From the NCBI GenBank assembly GCA_012274445.1, contig JAAROD010000069.1, positions 372,001-436,000 on the forward strand: DNA of 64,000 nt, in the 5' to 3' direction. Numbering within the stretch: the stretch's first letter is position 1; each line of letters opens with the position of its first letter. Below are positions 46,614 through 58,738 of this stretch, one piece after another. The notes under the pieces were generated by a model. That model saw nothing but the letters and a program-made list of their open reading frames with translations, searched no databases and was not told the origin of the DNA. The DNA is from Sclerotiophoma versabilis. Taxonomy: Eukaryota; Ascomycota; Dothideomycetes; Pleosporales; Didymellaceae. A program made the translations under genes and the position numbers.

Positions 46614-47259
46614 AAGGGTTCATTTGTGTTGGAGAACGGTGGAGCGCAAAATCATTCTTCAGGCTTGAGGGAAACGGAGGTGACCAGGCCCGAGTACAAC
46701 ATGGAACCCTGGGAGATACTGTCGTAGTGCAGTGGGAAGTGGGAAGGTGTTGTGGCTCAGGAACGCATTAGAGCATACCCGGCGTTGGACGTTGCAGGGG
46801 GCAAGGCTTGATATGGCATGAGCGTGGAGTTGCCTGGTAGGACGACTGTATCCCTGCTTGTTGTGGACAGGATCAATAATAGACAAAGCAATGCAATACC
46901 ATGAACGAACAAATGCGCTGCACGTCTCATTCTAGGTCCAGAGAGGCTCACACGTCCCTGGACGGAATGTCTTCTGTAGAGTACACCTCCGAAACCCAGC
47001 AGCTTGGCAAGCGGTGTACTACTTGCCCTGCTTGGCCGTCGATAGCTGATAGTGGTCGCAGAAGCAAACTCACTGATCCATCGAGGGTCAAGTTGACAGT
47101 CGGGGCGAAGCGGGTCCGCCTCGGCTGGACTTTTGGGGCCCTGAAATCTTGGCGACTAAGCGGTGGGGCGGCTGGCGCCACTCAGAAAGTTTTGGCTATC
47201 GATATCGTTCCTGCACTTTTTCCGCAGAGCGTGCAGCAACACCCTCTCCCGCCGCCAAA
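46614..47259. other. intergenic region glo3 - nog1
   Basis: This 646-bp region holds the glo3 3' end and nog1 promoter. No gene or RNA recognised. Confidence 0.55.
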
Positions 47260-49365
47260 ATGAAGACCCAGTGGAAAGACATCCCCGTTGTGCCTACGAG
47301 CCAGGAGTTCCTCGACATTGTCTTGTCCAGGACCCAGAGGCGTCTCCCGACTCAGGTACGGCTCCGTCGCAACTCTTTGAAGGCGCACAGTGCTCACACA
47401 GACGCAGATTCGTGCAGGCTTCAAGATCAGCCGTATCCGAGCTTTTTACACCCGCAAGGTCAAGTACACCTCCGAGACCTTCACCGAGCGCCTCTCACAA
47501 ACGATCGACGCCTTCCCCCGCCTGCAGGACATCCACCCGTTCCACCGCGATTTGCTCAACACCCTCTACGATGCAGACCACTTCCGCATTGCTCTTGGTC
47601 AGTTGTCGACTGCCAAATCGCTGATTGAGACTGTCGCCCGTGACTATGTCCGTCTCCTGAAGTATGGGCAGTCGCTGTTCCAGTGCAAGCAGCTGAAGAA
47701 GGCGGCCTTGGGTCGCATGGCGACAATCTGCAAGAGGCTCAAGGACCCGCTCGTCTACCTTGAGCAGGTCAGGCAACATCTGGGTCGTCTTCCCTCCATC
47801 GACCCCAACACACGCACACTTGTCATCTCTGGTTTCCCCAATGTTGGCAAGTCCTCTTTCTTGAAGAACATCTCGCGCGCAGATGTCGAGGTCCAGCCCT
47901 ACGCTTTCACAACTAAGAGTCTCTACGTTGGTCACTTGTAAGTTCAGACACGTGGGCTAGTTCGGAGTAGCAGCTAACAGGCAGATCAGTGACTACAAGA
48001 TGCTGCGATTCCAGGCAGTCGACACACCCGGTATCCTCGATCATGCTCTTGAGGAGATGAACACAATTGAGCACCAGTCCATCTGTGCCATTGCCCATCT
48101 TCGCGCTCACATCCTCTACTTCATGGATCTTAGCGAGCAGTGCGGTTACTCTGTCGCTTCGCAGATCGCTCTCTTCAACAACATCAAGCCCCTCTTTGCC
48201 AACAAGTTGATCACGATTGTTATCAACAAGATCGACCTCATGCGCCCAAGCCAACTGGACGCAGAGACACAGGAGCAGCTTCAGGGTATGCTGAAGTCTG
48301 GCGAGGTCGAGATGCTTGAGCTTTCCTGCAACACCCAGGAGGGTGTCATGCAAGTCCGTAACCATGTCTGCGACCGTCTGATCGCCGCTCGTAACGCAGA
48401 AAAGCTGAAGGCTGGTACGAACAGCGCCGGCGAGCCTTCTGGCCGCCTCGGCGAACTGCTTCGCCGTATCCACGTTGCCCAGCCTCTTGGAGGTGTCACA
48501 CGTGAGACCTCTATCCCGGAGGCAGTTCTTAACAAGAAGAAGTACGACAAGGACGATCCAGACAGGGTCCTTCTTGAGCGCGATTTGGAGGAGCAGGAAG
48601 GTGGTGCGGGTGTCTACAACATCGATCTCCGCAAGAACTACTTGCTCGAGAATGACGAGTGGAAACACGACCGCATTCCTGAGGTGTTCATGGGCCAGAA
48701 TGTTTACGATTTCATTGATCCTGAAATCGAGGCTAAGCTTGAGGCTCTTGAAGCTGAGGAGGAGAAGCTCGAAGCGGAGGGCTACTATGAGTCCGAGGAG
48801 GATCTTGAGGATGCCGAAGAGGCAGACATCAGGTACAAGGCAGAGCTCATCCGCGAGAAGAGGCAACTCATCCGCAACGAGGCAAAGATGCGCAAGAGTC
48901 TGAAGAACAGGGCTGTCATTCCTAGGACAGCAAAGGCCGTCAAGCTGTCGAAGATGGAATCCCACCTCGAGAGCCTTGGTCACGACACATCCAGGATTGC
49001 AGCTCGCGCAGAAGAGGCTCGTGGTCGCAGCAGGTCTCGTGCTGCAGCTGCTGATGGCGATGCCATGGAGGTCGACAAGCCCATGAACGCCATTGAGAGG
49101 GCTAAGATGAGGGGTCGCAGCCAGAGCACTAACAGAAGAACGGATGGTGTTACGAACGAGGAGGCCGCCACGAAGGCAGAGAAGCTGTCTAAACTGTCAC
49201 AGAAGAAGATGAACAGGAATGCCAGGCAGGGTGAGGCCGATAGGCATCAGACCGGATCTTTGATCAAGCACTTGGTAAGTTTGTCGTTTCATCTGCACGC
49301 GACTCTTACTAATATACATGCAGACTGCTGGAAAGCGTGGTATTGGAAAGACCAACAGGCGATAA
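47260..49365 (+). CDS. nog1: nucleolar GTPase Nog1, 60S ribosome biogenesis
   Basis: Exons are 47260-47355, 47408-47937, 47990-49274 and 49324-49365, all in phase, 650 residues (yeast 647). The N-terminal helical domain (MKTQWKDIPVVPTSQEFLDI) precedes the OBG-type GTPase domain: G1 is GFPNVGKSS at residues 174-182, G3 is DTPG, and G4 is NKID. The charged C-terminus includes the NOGCT part (LLENDEWKHDRIPEVF, GQNVYDFIDPEIEAKL) and a basic end GKRGIGKTNRR. Nog1 associates with pre-60S particles, and its C-terminal tail is known to occupy the peptide exit tunnel during maturation. The last exon encodes only 13 residues, which supports the final intron because the basic tail is conserved. Confidence 0.96.
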
Positions 49366-50310
49366 AAGTTGTCATGTTAGATGTCTTTGTTTTACTTACT
49401 GTCGTGGCGCGACAGGTAGAAAATTCATGGTTGGCGTTCAGGATGCATCAGATACCTACGCGCCGGTTTTTTACACTGGTGTGGTAATGCAAGTTTATGT
49501 TCAAATGAAGACTATTCTGCACATTCGCCAGTGAGCATGGTTCACACTTCCGATCTTGGCGGTAGCCATGGCTGTACAATGACTCCAATGTTGAATCCAA
49601 GGCACGATCATAGTCGACAAGAACAGCACTGCGAGCTCGCTCGGCCATATATGACCCCTGCCTAGGAGCCTGTCCATTGACTCGGAAAAAAGCCGTGAAG
49701 TCTACGCTAAGAAGGACCCTGGTTCGAAAGGATGCCTGGCAGCATCTGGGAAATTACAACCTGCAGCCCCCATCACTATGCTGAGCTCCAAAATCTTAAT
49801 GAAAGCTTATACTGGGTTAGATTCGATACAGTGCCTCCGTCGAGCCGAAGCAATTTGCGACGGACTTCATTGGAGATGAAGCAAGCGCTGCAAATTCTTG
49901 AAGTCTCACGACCTCTTGTCAGCGATCCATGTTCGGTTGGAATTCCGCCAACCACCTTGAATCCAGCGTGTATTTCAAGGCCTGATCTAACCTTATCTGC
50001 ATTGCTGACCACCCTATTGGACAGTACAACCATGCATGTCGGAAATCGAAGAAGCATGCTCCATAATTGGGGCTGACACAAGTGGCGCGAGGTCAATCTT
50101 TCCTGTGACAGGCAGTAGTATCACAGCCACAGATCCTCGGTCGTATGCAGCAGATAGCGGGACGCCTGAGGAAGTTCTTCCCATGGAATTGGGAACCTGT
50201 ACTGCATCTTTCTTCAAACACAGTGCTGAGACTGAATTTCGCCGCACTTAGAGTTGCTGATCAGGCGCCTCACACGTTTCCTGCGATCTGCGATCAACAA
50301 GAGAACTGCT
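49366..50310. other. intergenic region nog1 - PAN-like gene
   Basis: About 945 bp. An open stretch at 49732-50076 encodes nothing recognisable. The promoter of the secreted/membrane protein gene must lie at the right end. Confidence 0.5.
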
Positions 50311-51936
50311 ATGGTGTGTCTGTCGACAGAGAGCCTATTGGCTCTAGTTTGGGCCAGCACTGTGCTTGCGACGCCGTGTAAGTCAAACAGTCTAGCGTGA
50401 TAGAAACATAGAATCAGTATCTAACGTTCGGTAGTGATCGCAAAGCCGATGCGGAGTCATGACCTTACAGTACGCGACGATACAGTATGTCCGCAGTCTG
50501 GGTACACATCGAAGAACGGCATGAAGTACTGATCACAAAACCGTATGCGCGTTACTTGTCTGACCATTCAACAGCTTCACAACATATTGCAAACAGAACA
50601 ATCCTCTAAATGGTGCGTCAAAAGATTTCTGGTCCAATACTGAACCCGACCGAGTAGCTGATATCGTCCAGATGCTATGGACATAAAGTATTTCACATCC
50701 CCTTCCATGTCCGACTGTATGGAACATTGCTCGAGATACTGGGGCAACAGCGAAGGCTGCTACGGCGTTGTATGGCGAGAGGACAACAAATGCTGGATAC
50801 GAAACAGCAACACCACCGTGAATGGCCTTGTCGACTCGACCGATGGTACACACTCCGCGCTCATCGCCCCAAACACGTACGAAAAGATCAACACAGCCTG
50901 TCCAGGTACCGACTTATCTACCCACACGATCGACGGCATTCCAGGACTGGAATATACACTGCAATGCAACAAAGTCATTGGGGGCTTCGATACATGTTGG
51001 TCTGGCTACCCGAAGCCATGTTGGGACGTGCAGCACGTAGAAGGAGTCTTCATCGGTTTCTACCACACCAAGACCCTCGAAGATTGCGTGCAGATATGTG
51101 CAGACCAAAGCCCTCTCTGCAAAGGCGTATCCTGGAATCCCGACTACTCGATCGGCTTCGCAAATTGCTGGCCCAAGACAGGGTGGAGCGATAATGCCAT
51201 CTCCACACCTCCGACGAAAGACGGCGTCATGCATTCCGTGACCATCACTTCCTTCGATCGCGTCGACGCCAACTGTCCCTCCTCCAAGACGTACTCCACC
51301 ACTAACAACAACAACTTCGACATCCACTGCGGCCAGCTCAACGAAGGAACAAACATCACCCAGATCCACACGCAGAACATAACGTCTTGTCTGGACTCGT
51401 GCGCTACAACAAACAAATGCGTGGGCGTCGTATTTGACTCAACCCTACAAAACGGGTTCAAGAACTGCTACCTGCAGAACACGACCAGCACAATCAGCGA
51501 CAAGGCATCTGCAACTTTCGCCGCTCTCTCTGGATCCAACATCCCCTCCTCGTCTGCGTCTTCCCTACCCGGCAACTCCACCTCCAACTCCGACCCTGGC
51601 TCATCCTCGTCCTCGGACGGCGGAAGCAAAGCCTGGATCGCCGGTCCCGTGGTTGGCGGTCTTGCGGGCCTTGCTATCATCGGCGCTGCGGTCTTCTGGT
51701 GGCGCAGGCGGAACAGCAACGCTGCTGCGGCGCGCGAGAAACATGATGGTGTGCGGTATGATGCTGCGCCGGTGTATAGCCCTGGATTGCAACCACACGG
51801 TACGCCCCAGGAGACTGGATACTACGACGTTCATCCGCTGAGTGAAGCTGATGCAGCGGCAACGCGGACTGAGCTGCCTGCGACGACGAAGTATGCCCAT
51901 CGTACCGGGGAAGGACAGGTACATGAGGCGCCGTGA
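50311..51936 (+). CDS. PAN/apple-like single-pass cell-surface protein
   Basis: Exons are 50311-50377, 50435-50525, 50575-50612 (38 nt) and 50672-51936, phases consistent, 486 residues. The first exon encodes a signal peptide (LLALVWASTVLATP). The ectodomain has Cys-rich PAN-like modules: CPQSGYTSKNGMNFTTYC then SMSDCMEHCSRYWGNSEGCY, a second at TLEDCVQICADQSPLCKGVS, and a third at NITSCLDSCATTNKCVGVVF. A Ser-rich, probably O-glycosylated stalk is followed by one transmembrane helix (GPVVGGLAGLAIIGAAVFWW), an RRR stop-transfer signal and a cytosolic tail of about 80 residues with Tyr-containing motifs. Several N-glycosylation sequons are present. PAN modules bind carbohydrate or protein, so an adhesion or wall-sensing role is plausible but unproven. 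Confidence 0.82.
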
Positions 51937-52833
51937 TCTCCGTGTGACTTTCCAGCTGTGATAGGGTGTGGTACAAGTTCGTTGGTTTAGAAAGAGTCGG
52001 TGATTGTTGTCGGTCCCCGTTGTTAGACGCTCATGGTCTTGAGCTGTAGGGTTGGCGTTTTCATGATACCAAAACCGGTCTATAGCGTTCTTATTCTACA
52101 CTAATAGTACTCTATTATTATCTCCCAAAGCCACGTCTTTAGTCCAAGACAGCAAGTCTTCAAGGTCAACAACCCCATCGTCAGACCTCTTCAGTACACA
52201 CGCACTCTTGACAGCTCTCTCCTTTGCATACTACAACCCTTCTATATAGACAGGCATGGATGACAAAAGACACACCCTTATCCACGCCTGATTTCAAACA
52301 ACAAGTGGCGTTCACTAACGGCACGCTTGCCTTCTTCCTTCACATGTATCTTCCACTTCACAGCCAGCAAACACGGATGCATATCCGTCCTGGGTCCGGG
52401 TTCGACTGCACTATGCAGGTATGTGGTGTATACCTTTCGCACTAGTCTTGTTTTCCAAGAGGCATGTAATTGAACCGCAAGAGTGAGAACGACTCCACTT
52501 ACGGCAGAACATCGATGACGACTGTGCAATAATCCACCAGGCATTGTAGGAAGAAAGATCCCAGTCAATGCGTAATCACGCCAAGTCAAGTCCATTTACT
52601 TTGCCAGTGCAGCAGCAAGTGCTTATGAGGTCGCTCAAACACGCCTGTTTGTCTCTGCAGCTTTTGCACCAGAGCACATGCGCTATCTCTTGTGGTTGCC
52701 GAAAACGTCGGATTCAAGCAGACCAGACATGAAAACTACAGGAGGTAGCCAACGCGTAGCGTCTCAGGTTGTGTTTTATAGTAAGACTACAAATGATTCC
52801 ATGGACTTTTTGGGGGTTCTAAAGACCTTTGGG
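51937..52833. other. intergenic region, convergent 3' ends
   Basis: This 897-bp region lies between the PAN-like gene and the GH47 mannosidase stop codons. Only short ORFs without recognisable product. Confidence 0.55.
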
Positions 52834-54756
52834 CTAGAGGTTCGGGCGTCGGAAAGGATGCGCCTCGGTGTTGAATACCCATTCGTCTAGGCTCATCATG
52901 TCGGGGCGGCTGAAAATGAGGTAGAAATACTTCAATGTTTCGGCCGTCCAGAAGCTTTCCATCTTGTCCTCGATGTTCCCTTGGCGAACCGTGGCTGGTC
53001 CATGGCCACGATACCTCTGCCCGATAGTGTACTGCTCCCCGCCGAAGTCGGTTTGCCCAGTGACGTCAAGCAGCTGTCCGTTGGCGAAGGGACTGCGTGT
53101 GTTGGCGACAATGGAGGTGAACATTTCCCATGCGGCGTCGAGATACTCTTGTTTACCTGTGATGCGGTACAGGATGAATACAGATTCAATGGCTTCCGGT
53201 CTGAGCAGGTATCGTTTGTCACGGATATTCGTCCAACCTCTTGGTAGGCCCTTGTCCTGTGCTACCTGCTTTGCGTCTTTTGCATATTTACCGCCATAAC
53301 TATACAGGATCTTATCCTGCCACGTTGTCTCATTCCATTTGCACTCTGTGCGGCTTGCGCAGGGCAGCGTTTTAAAGATCTCGGGTGAGATACCGGTGGG
53401 CATTGCGGCGTAGGCGTAGATGCACCCGTTGGTCAGTTTCTCACCCAGCTCGATATGTGACGGGGCGGAGAAGAGACGGCCAGCGAGGCCGAACATGCCT
53501 CCAATGAAACAGGTTAGGTGTTGCATTTCTGGGTCGAGTGTGACTTCATTAGGTCGCGAGGAGTGGACGTCTCCGCAAAATAAGAGGCTTCTGCTGAGCT
53601 CTTCATCTTGAAGTTGAGGCCTAAAGAGCATGTACTCGTCGATCTTGGCTGCAGAATCGGTGTACAATTTCTGGTACACCGGTTCGAGGCCGCCAAGCAG
53701 GGCATGCATCTTGGGGAAATACTCGTATGTGCTGTCGGCGAGGGCGCCGAGTGAGAAGAAACGGCTTTGATTAAACTCTTCTTTGCGCGCATTCAGCGTG
53801 GTGGGCCAGAGACCCGGTATGCGTGTTGTATCTTGAGTGCGGTCGAGGAGCCTAGTGATGCGGGCTACAGCATCGTAGTACTTCGATTGTTGAGTGATCT
53901 GCGCGAGACGTGTGAACTCCATGGTTAACGATCCGAGGCAGGCGAAGCAAATACTGGTCTCAGGCTTGGGAGGTATGCCTTCAGGGTCCTTTGCTTTCTC
54001 TATGTCCAGCCAACTTGTGGGCGTGTGGTTCTCGGTGTCGAAAGCACGGTAGAGCATCTCGCCGAGTTGTATAGCCTTATCCAGCAGAACAGGCTCTTGG
54101 CTGAGATCGTATGCGCTGAGCATGCCGCCCAGATACCGGATCGTCGTCTCAAAAACACTGATAGTCTTCATGTCCGACTTGCCAAAGTCAATGGCTGCTA
54201 CTGCTTGCACTCCTTCGTAAAATTCTTCCTTCAATCCCATGATCCACAGCGTGTCCAGCGAATCCACCAACGTTGCGCCCCATCCGCCAAAGGTCTTGAG
54301 ACCAATCCCTGTTATAGGTTTGAGCTCATCCTCTGCCCATGCATACGCACGATAGCTGTCCCAGCTGCGCCTGAACTCGTTTCGAACCGCAACCCTCTGC
54401 ATCTCCCGACGCTCTCTCTGTGCCTTCGTTTCGGGTGGGAACTTATGCTGGACTTGCGGCAGCGCTCGAGGTTGCCCGGCCGGCAGCGGTGTGTGTGACT
54501 TGACTACGTTGCGAAAAGGCGCGTCCCTCCAATCGTATGATTGGCGAGACTTATAGGACCTGAATCTCGAGCGATCATTCATATAGGCCTCGTGATCTTC
54601 GAAGGGAATTGCGAGGATGTCGATAGGTGCGCAGAACCAGGTGTAGTATGCGCCCAGTGCTATCGCTCCGAGGATGAGGTATGTGAGGGCTCGCCGATGC
54701 TGGCGCGACATATTGGGATTACGTGCTACATTGCGAGGTATCTTGATTCTGCGCAT
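52834..54756 (-). CDS. class I alpha-1,2-mannosidase (GH47), ER/Golgi N-glycan trimming
   Basis: A single exon. The frame opens further upstream but only from a TTG, so I start at the ATG at 54756, about 640 residues; the ATG 15 codons later (54711) is the alternative. A type II signal anchor (ALTYLILGAIALGAYYTWF) follows a basic N-terminus. The GH47 catalytic domain includes ITGIGLKTFGGWGATLVDSL, DTLWIMGLKEEF, SVFETTIRYLGGMLSAY, HLTCFIGGMFGLAGRL, YLLRPEAIESVFILYRITG, and the invariant Ca2+-binding Thr in FNTEAHPFR near the C-terminus. It removes alpha-1,2-linked mannose from Man9GlcNAc2 as an inverting, Ca2+-dependent hydrolase. Deciding between ER Mns1-type and Golgi-type paralogs needs a phylogeny. 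Confidence 0.93.
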   Translation of the reverse strand: MRRIKIPRNVARNPNMSRQHRRALTYLILGAIALGAYYTWFCAPIDILAIPFEDHEAYMNDRSRFRSYKSRQSYDWRDAPFRNVVKSHTPLPAGQPRALPQVQHKFPPETKAQRERREMQRVAVRNEFRRSWDSYRAYAWAEDELKPITGIGLKTFGGWGATLVDSLDTLWIMGLKEEFYEGVQAVAAIDFGKSDMKTISVFETTIRYLGGMLSAYDLSQEPVLLDKAIQLGEMLYRAFDTENHTPTSWLDIEKAKDPEGIPPKPETSICFACLGSLTMEFTRLAQITQQSKYYDAVARITRLLDRTQDTTRIPGLWPTTLNARKEEFNQSRFFSLGALADSTYEYFPKMHALLGGLEPVYQKLYTDSAAKIDEYMLFRPQLQDEELSRSLLFCGDVHSSRPNEVTLDPEMQHLTCFIGGMFGLAGRLFSAPSHIELGEKLTNGCIYAYAAMPTGISPEIFKTLPCASRTECKWNETTWQDKILYSYGGKYAKDAKQVAQDKGLPRGWTNIRDKRYLLRPEAIESVFILYRITGKQEYLDAAWEMFTSIVANTRSPFANGQLLDVTGQTDFGGEQYTIGQRYRGHGPATVRQGNIEDKMESFWTAETLKYFYLIFSRPDMMSLDEWVFNTEAHPFRRPNL

Positions 54757-55617
54757 TGTTAGGTAGACTGGTAGAGCTATTACCACGAGAGTCGCGATGT
54801 TGGTCGAGCTGGGCTGCAATGGAGGAAGAAACTGGGGTATCGACAAGCTGCGACGGTGCCAGCACCTTTACAAGTTCAAGATGAAGATGGACTGGCAAAC
54901 AAAGAGCAAAACAGCAAGGTAAGCTTGCTAGAAGAGAAAAGGCTGCTGTGACCGCTCCATATCGGTGTTGGGGACTGAACTACCCGGCGATTCATTTGTT
55001 CAGGAGAGGTAGATCCGCCAAGAAGGCGCATTGCCGAATCAAGGAAGGAACTACATGTGAATATGCGGGTACCAGTGGGTAACTGGCGCGAGGCTATGGG
55101 AGCGCTCCAAACACGCATACATCAAAGGTGTTAGCCAGTGTCGCGCTCGAGATGTCGCAGTTTGGCTGAGGTGCCTTAGCGCGCTCTCGAACTGGCTCGC
55201 TTACGTTTGATGAAATGCCTGTACCCGTTCCCTGCGCTCGGCATCCCCATGCCTATCTCTCATGTTGCCGAAAAGGTGGGATCCAAGCAGGCAGGCCTTA
55301 GAATTAGGGCTTTTTTTACGTCTAGACATGAAATCTGCTTCTGCTGCTGCTGCTCTTACATCATCCCGGCTTTTCTGCACCATGAGAGCCCATCTCCAAA
55401 GCATTCAACTTTAAAGTTAAACTCGATTCGTTAGTTCGTAATTGTATGATGTCTCGATGAGTATCGTGCTTCCATGGCACACTTTGATTTTGTCTAAACC
55501 GTTCCCTGCCCATGAGCGCCGTTGCTACACTTGACTTGCCCACCACAAGTCTTGAGAGCCTCCAACGTAACAGTCGTAAATCGTCTTCCTAACGAGGAAG
55601 CGCGTCCAGTTTGCACT
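54757..55617. other. intergenic region GH47 mannosidase - ura5
   Basis: Holds the mannosidase promoter and the ura5 3' end. No gene recognised. Confidence 0.5.
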
Positions 55618-56319
55618 CTAGTCGCTGGCCTTGTACTTCGCCCTGTACTCATCCAACCTGTTGATATCCTCCTCACTGCCCTGACTTCGCAGGAACTCGA
55701 CAATGTCGTCCAGTGTCAAGATAGAGAGCACAGGAATGCCATACTGGGTCCTGACCTGACCAATAGCACTGGGTCCAGGCTGGCCGTCGTCGTCGTTTTC
55801 AGTAGGAGTCTTCTCTTGCCTGTCGAACGCAACGATGATGCCGACAAGGTCGCCGCCTTCCCTCTTGATGATGTCGATAGCCTCCCTGATAGCAGTTCCG
55901 GCAGTGATGACGTCGTCAATGATAACGATCTTCTGGCCCTTGAGCGAGGCGCCGACAATGTTACCGCCCTCACCGTGGGTTTTGGCCTCCTTGCGGTTGA
56001 AGCTGTAGCTCTTCTTGCCGTACTTTGCAGTGTCCAAGTCGGCGAGCTTGTCGATGGTTGTTGCGGCCAGAGGAATACCCTTGTAGGCGGGGCCAAACAG
56101 AACATCAAAGTCGAAGGAGGAGTCGGCGTCGCAGTGAGCCTTCAGGGACTGGGCATATGCCAAAGACATAGACCGCAGCAGATCTGCCCTGTGGAAGAGT
56201 CCCGCATTGAAAAAGTAGGGCGAGACACGCTTGGACTTGAGGGTGAAGGTGCCGAACTTGAGGGCGCCGGCAGACACGCAAGTCTCGAGGAAGTTCTTCT
56301 TGTACTCTGGAAGCGCCAT
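55618..56319 (-). CDS. ura5: orotate phosphoribosyltransferase
   Basis: A single exon, 233 residues. The enzyme joins orotate and PRPP to form orotidine-5'-phosphate, the fifth step of pyrimidine synthesis. Signatures are ALKFGTFTLKSKRVSPYFFN, the substrate-site stretch FDVLFGPAYKGIPLA, SYSFNRKEAKTHGEGG, which supplies the catalytic loop, and the PRPP-binding motif IVIIDDVITAGTA at residues 131-143. Length and motif order agree with yeast Ura5. The gene is divergent from tim23. Confidence 0.97.
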   Translation of the reverse strand: MALPEYKKNFLETCVSAGALKFGTFTLKSKRVSPYFFNAGLFHRADLLRSMSLAYAQSLKAHCDADSSFDFDVLFGPAYKGIPLAATTIDKLADLDTAKYGKKSYSFNRKEAKTHGEGGNIVGASLKGQKIVIIDDVITAGTAIREAIDIIKREGGDLVGIIVAFDRQEKTPTENDDDGQPGPSAIGQVRTQYGIPVLSILTLDDIVEFLRSQGSEEDINRLDEYRAKYKASD

Positions 56320-56688
56320 TCTGGATGCCTTCCCTTGTGATGCTGGTGCGGCGTTGGGAGTCTCTTGTGCTTGTGTGCAGTTCTTTCCGTTCCGAGTCTC
56401 GGAATGGGGAAAGACACTTCTCGAAGAGCGGCAGGGATCAGGCGCTAGTCAAGTCGTCACTCCTCCCAAAAGTTTCAATCACCACGAGACGACACCGCCG
56501 CCAACGCCCCATACCCGAGCCGCCATCGCCATCGCCAGCGCATCTGTGCTCTGCGTGCCTTATCTCTTAATATTTCTCCTTCCTCTCCTTTGGGCATTTT
56601 CGGCGTTAGGAGATACCCACGAGCTGGTTGATCGCGCGGCGCAACCTTCCATCACATCCACATCACACCCCAGTCCAACTCGTTCAAC
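56320..56688. promoter_or_regulatory. bidirectional promoter ura5 / tim23
   Basis: This 369-bp region between start codons contains pyrimidine-rich tracts (56560-56600). No clear TATA box was identified. Confidence 0.5.
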
Positions 56689-57462
56689 ATGGGCGTGTAC
56701 GCTTCACCCATTCCACGATCGCTGTTGTACGTCTGCTAATGCGCCGCCAGTTGGGACGTCTTCACCGGCAAGAAGTCGACCGCGACAGCCGCGCAATCGC
56801 CGCAAGAACCACACGACAACTTCTCCACATCGCCCTCGGCACCCGCGTCCTTTGATCCCACCACCGCCATCCAGAACCCCTCAGACTTCATCCTCGACCC
56901 GTCGCAACTGCATCCCCTCGCTGGTCTGAACCAAGATACCCTCGACTACCTCTCCCTCGAAGAATCCGCGTCCGTAGACCACTCCGCACTCCCCAGCCGC
57001 GGCTGGTCAGACGATCTCTGCTATGGCACCGGTGTCAGCTACTTGACTGCTCTCACCATTGGTGGCGTGTGGGGTCTGTCCGAGGGTCTGCAGAAGAACC
57101 CGTCTTCCATGCCACCGAGGTTGCGCCTGAACGGTGTTTTGAACGCTGTCACAAGACGTGGACCTTTCCTGGGCAACAGCGCCGGTGTCATTGCTTTGAT
57201 CTACAATGGCACAAACAGCACCATTGGTGCCCTCCGCGGCAAGCACGACCCCACCAACAGCGTTGTCGCTGGTGCCATCTCTGGCGCCATCTTCAAGAGC
57301 ACAAGGGGGACACGGCCAATGGCTATCAGCGCTGCCATCTGCGCAACTGCAGCAGGAACATGGGCTGTAAGTCTAACCACCCAGCAGGTGCAAGAACTCA
57401 CACTAACAACCTACCAGGTCACACGAAAGGTCTTCTTCGAGCCCGTACCTGCCGACGCGTAA
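56689..57462 (+). CDS. tim23: mitochondrial inner-membrane translocase subunit Tim23
   Basis: Exons are 56689-56696 (only 8 nt), 56751-57366 and 57418-57462, 222 residues. The 8-nt first exon is required to attach the ATG (MGV) in phase to WDVFTGKKSTATAAQ, and its 54-bp intron has GTACGC, CTAAT and CCAG elements. The N-terminal intermembrane-space domain includes DTLDYLSLEE, then the Tim17/22/23 fold: SYLTALTIGGVWGLSEGLQ, NAVTRRGPFLGNSAGVIALI, SVVAGAISGAIFKSTRGTRP. It forms the presequence translocase channel with Tim17. Confidence 0.95.
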
Positions 57463-58738
57463 ACTACCACGACCATCACCGTAGACGACCTTGAGCAGGC
57501 GATTACAAGCCGAACCCTTATTTCGGCCAGTTTTACTTCGATATTCGACCTTTTTGCATCGCTTTTGCTCGATTCGGCGTCCTTCTCACCACTCTCCACG
57601 CGGGCGCTGCCTATTGTACAATACTTGTGTCAATGGTGGAGTACATGTTCACTTAGATAAGAACGGGCGGTCTTCAGCTTTTGGGGTTCAAGAGCATGTG
57701 TTGGCGTGTATTGTGTATCTATGTAAGACCTATGGCTGGCGCAAAATAATGCATATTGAAACAAGTCAAGAACAACACCAAATCCTCACAGCAGGAAGGA
57801 AAGAAGAAACGGCATTTTCATCAATTTACCGACTAAGCATTGCATGTCTAGTAGACAAACACATACCAATGTCGTGTCGTCAACGCTGATTCTGAAATAC
57901 TACGCCTGCTAGGTACCACTCAGCACCCTTGGAGCGGGCAAGAGAACTGCATATGACATGCTCTGAACTTGATTGACGGGCACTGTGCATATCAGTCTCG
58001 GAGGTCCGACATCTTCGTAGGTGGCTCAGTCGATGAGTTATCTTCTAAGCCACACGCTCATAGGGCCATGACGCTCACGTGGGTGGGGAGTTGTATACAT
58101 GACGAACCGGCAAAGGTGATGTATGTGAAGGCGAAAGTACAACCTTGTACGCGTAGTAAAATCCCATCACATTTAGCGAGGATATACACAGGATAGCTTA
58201 GACTGAGCAGACTGGTGTTGAAGCAGAGAGTGTGTCAGCCCTGCATTTACAATGGGATGCAGGTGTGAGTCGCGAGCCGTGCGCTCACAAGATTGATAGT
58301 TGTTTTTTGATAATATGGAGCTTTGGGTTGACCAGCTCCGTTGAGGGCACTGGTCGGGTATCTCAGAAAGCCATTCCTCCGCAAATCTTCTCCGAACTTT
58401 TTACGTTTCGTCGCCTCCATTCATGCGCGTCAAGACGCACTGGTTCCCTCTTCCATTACGGTCATTATGGTCGTCAGGTTGAATAGACGCCTTCCAGATA
58501 CTGTCATCTGCCTTGTTGTGTGTGATGCACATCCCATGTGCTTGCCTAGTTTCTTTTCCTTAAACGCAAAGTACGCCCTGCCCAAATAAATACGAAAACG
58601 CTTGTTGAGATGCGAGAGAAACATCGATGATGAAGGTAGATATCATGATGTCGTGAGGTGAGAGACAAAACGCCATGTATGTGCCGGTCTTGCTGTGTTG
58701 AATGTAGTAAGATCGTAGTTCACCTGTCAGATGATAAT
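57463..58738. other. intergenic region, convergent 3' ends of tim23 and met13
   Basis: About 1.3 kb, longer than most convergent gaps here. Short ORFs have no recognisable product; no repeat or RNA recognised. Confidence 0.55.

Noticed and set aside
47913..48983. 356-codon ORF on the minus strand
   Set aside because: Antisense shadow of nog1 exon 3, with Leu/Val-rich sequence typical of reverse frames; nog1 itself is certain.
49715..49735. GGTTCGAAAGG resembling a tRNA B box
   Set aside because: No acceptor-stem pairing or A box at the right distance.
49732..50076. 114-codon plus-strand ORF upstream of the PAN-like gene
   Set aside because: No domain or splice continuity with the signal-peptide exon at 50311.
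54757..54846. N-terminal extension of the GH47 mannosidase frame with an extra hydrophobic stretch
   Set aside because: It could start only at a TTG; the downstream ATGs give a normal type II anchor.
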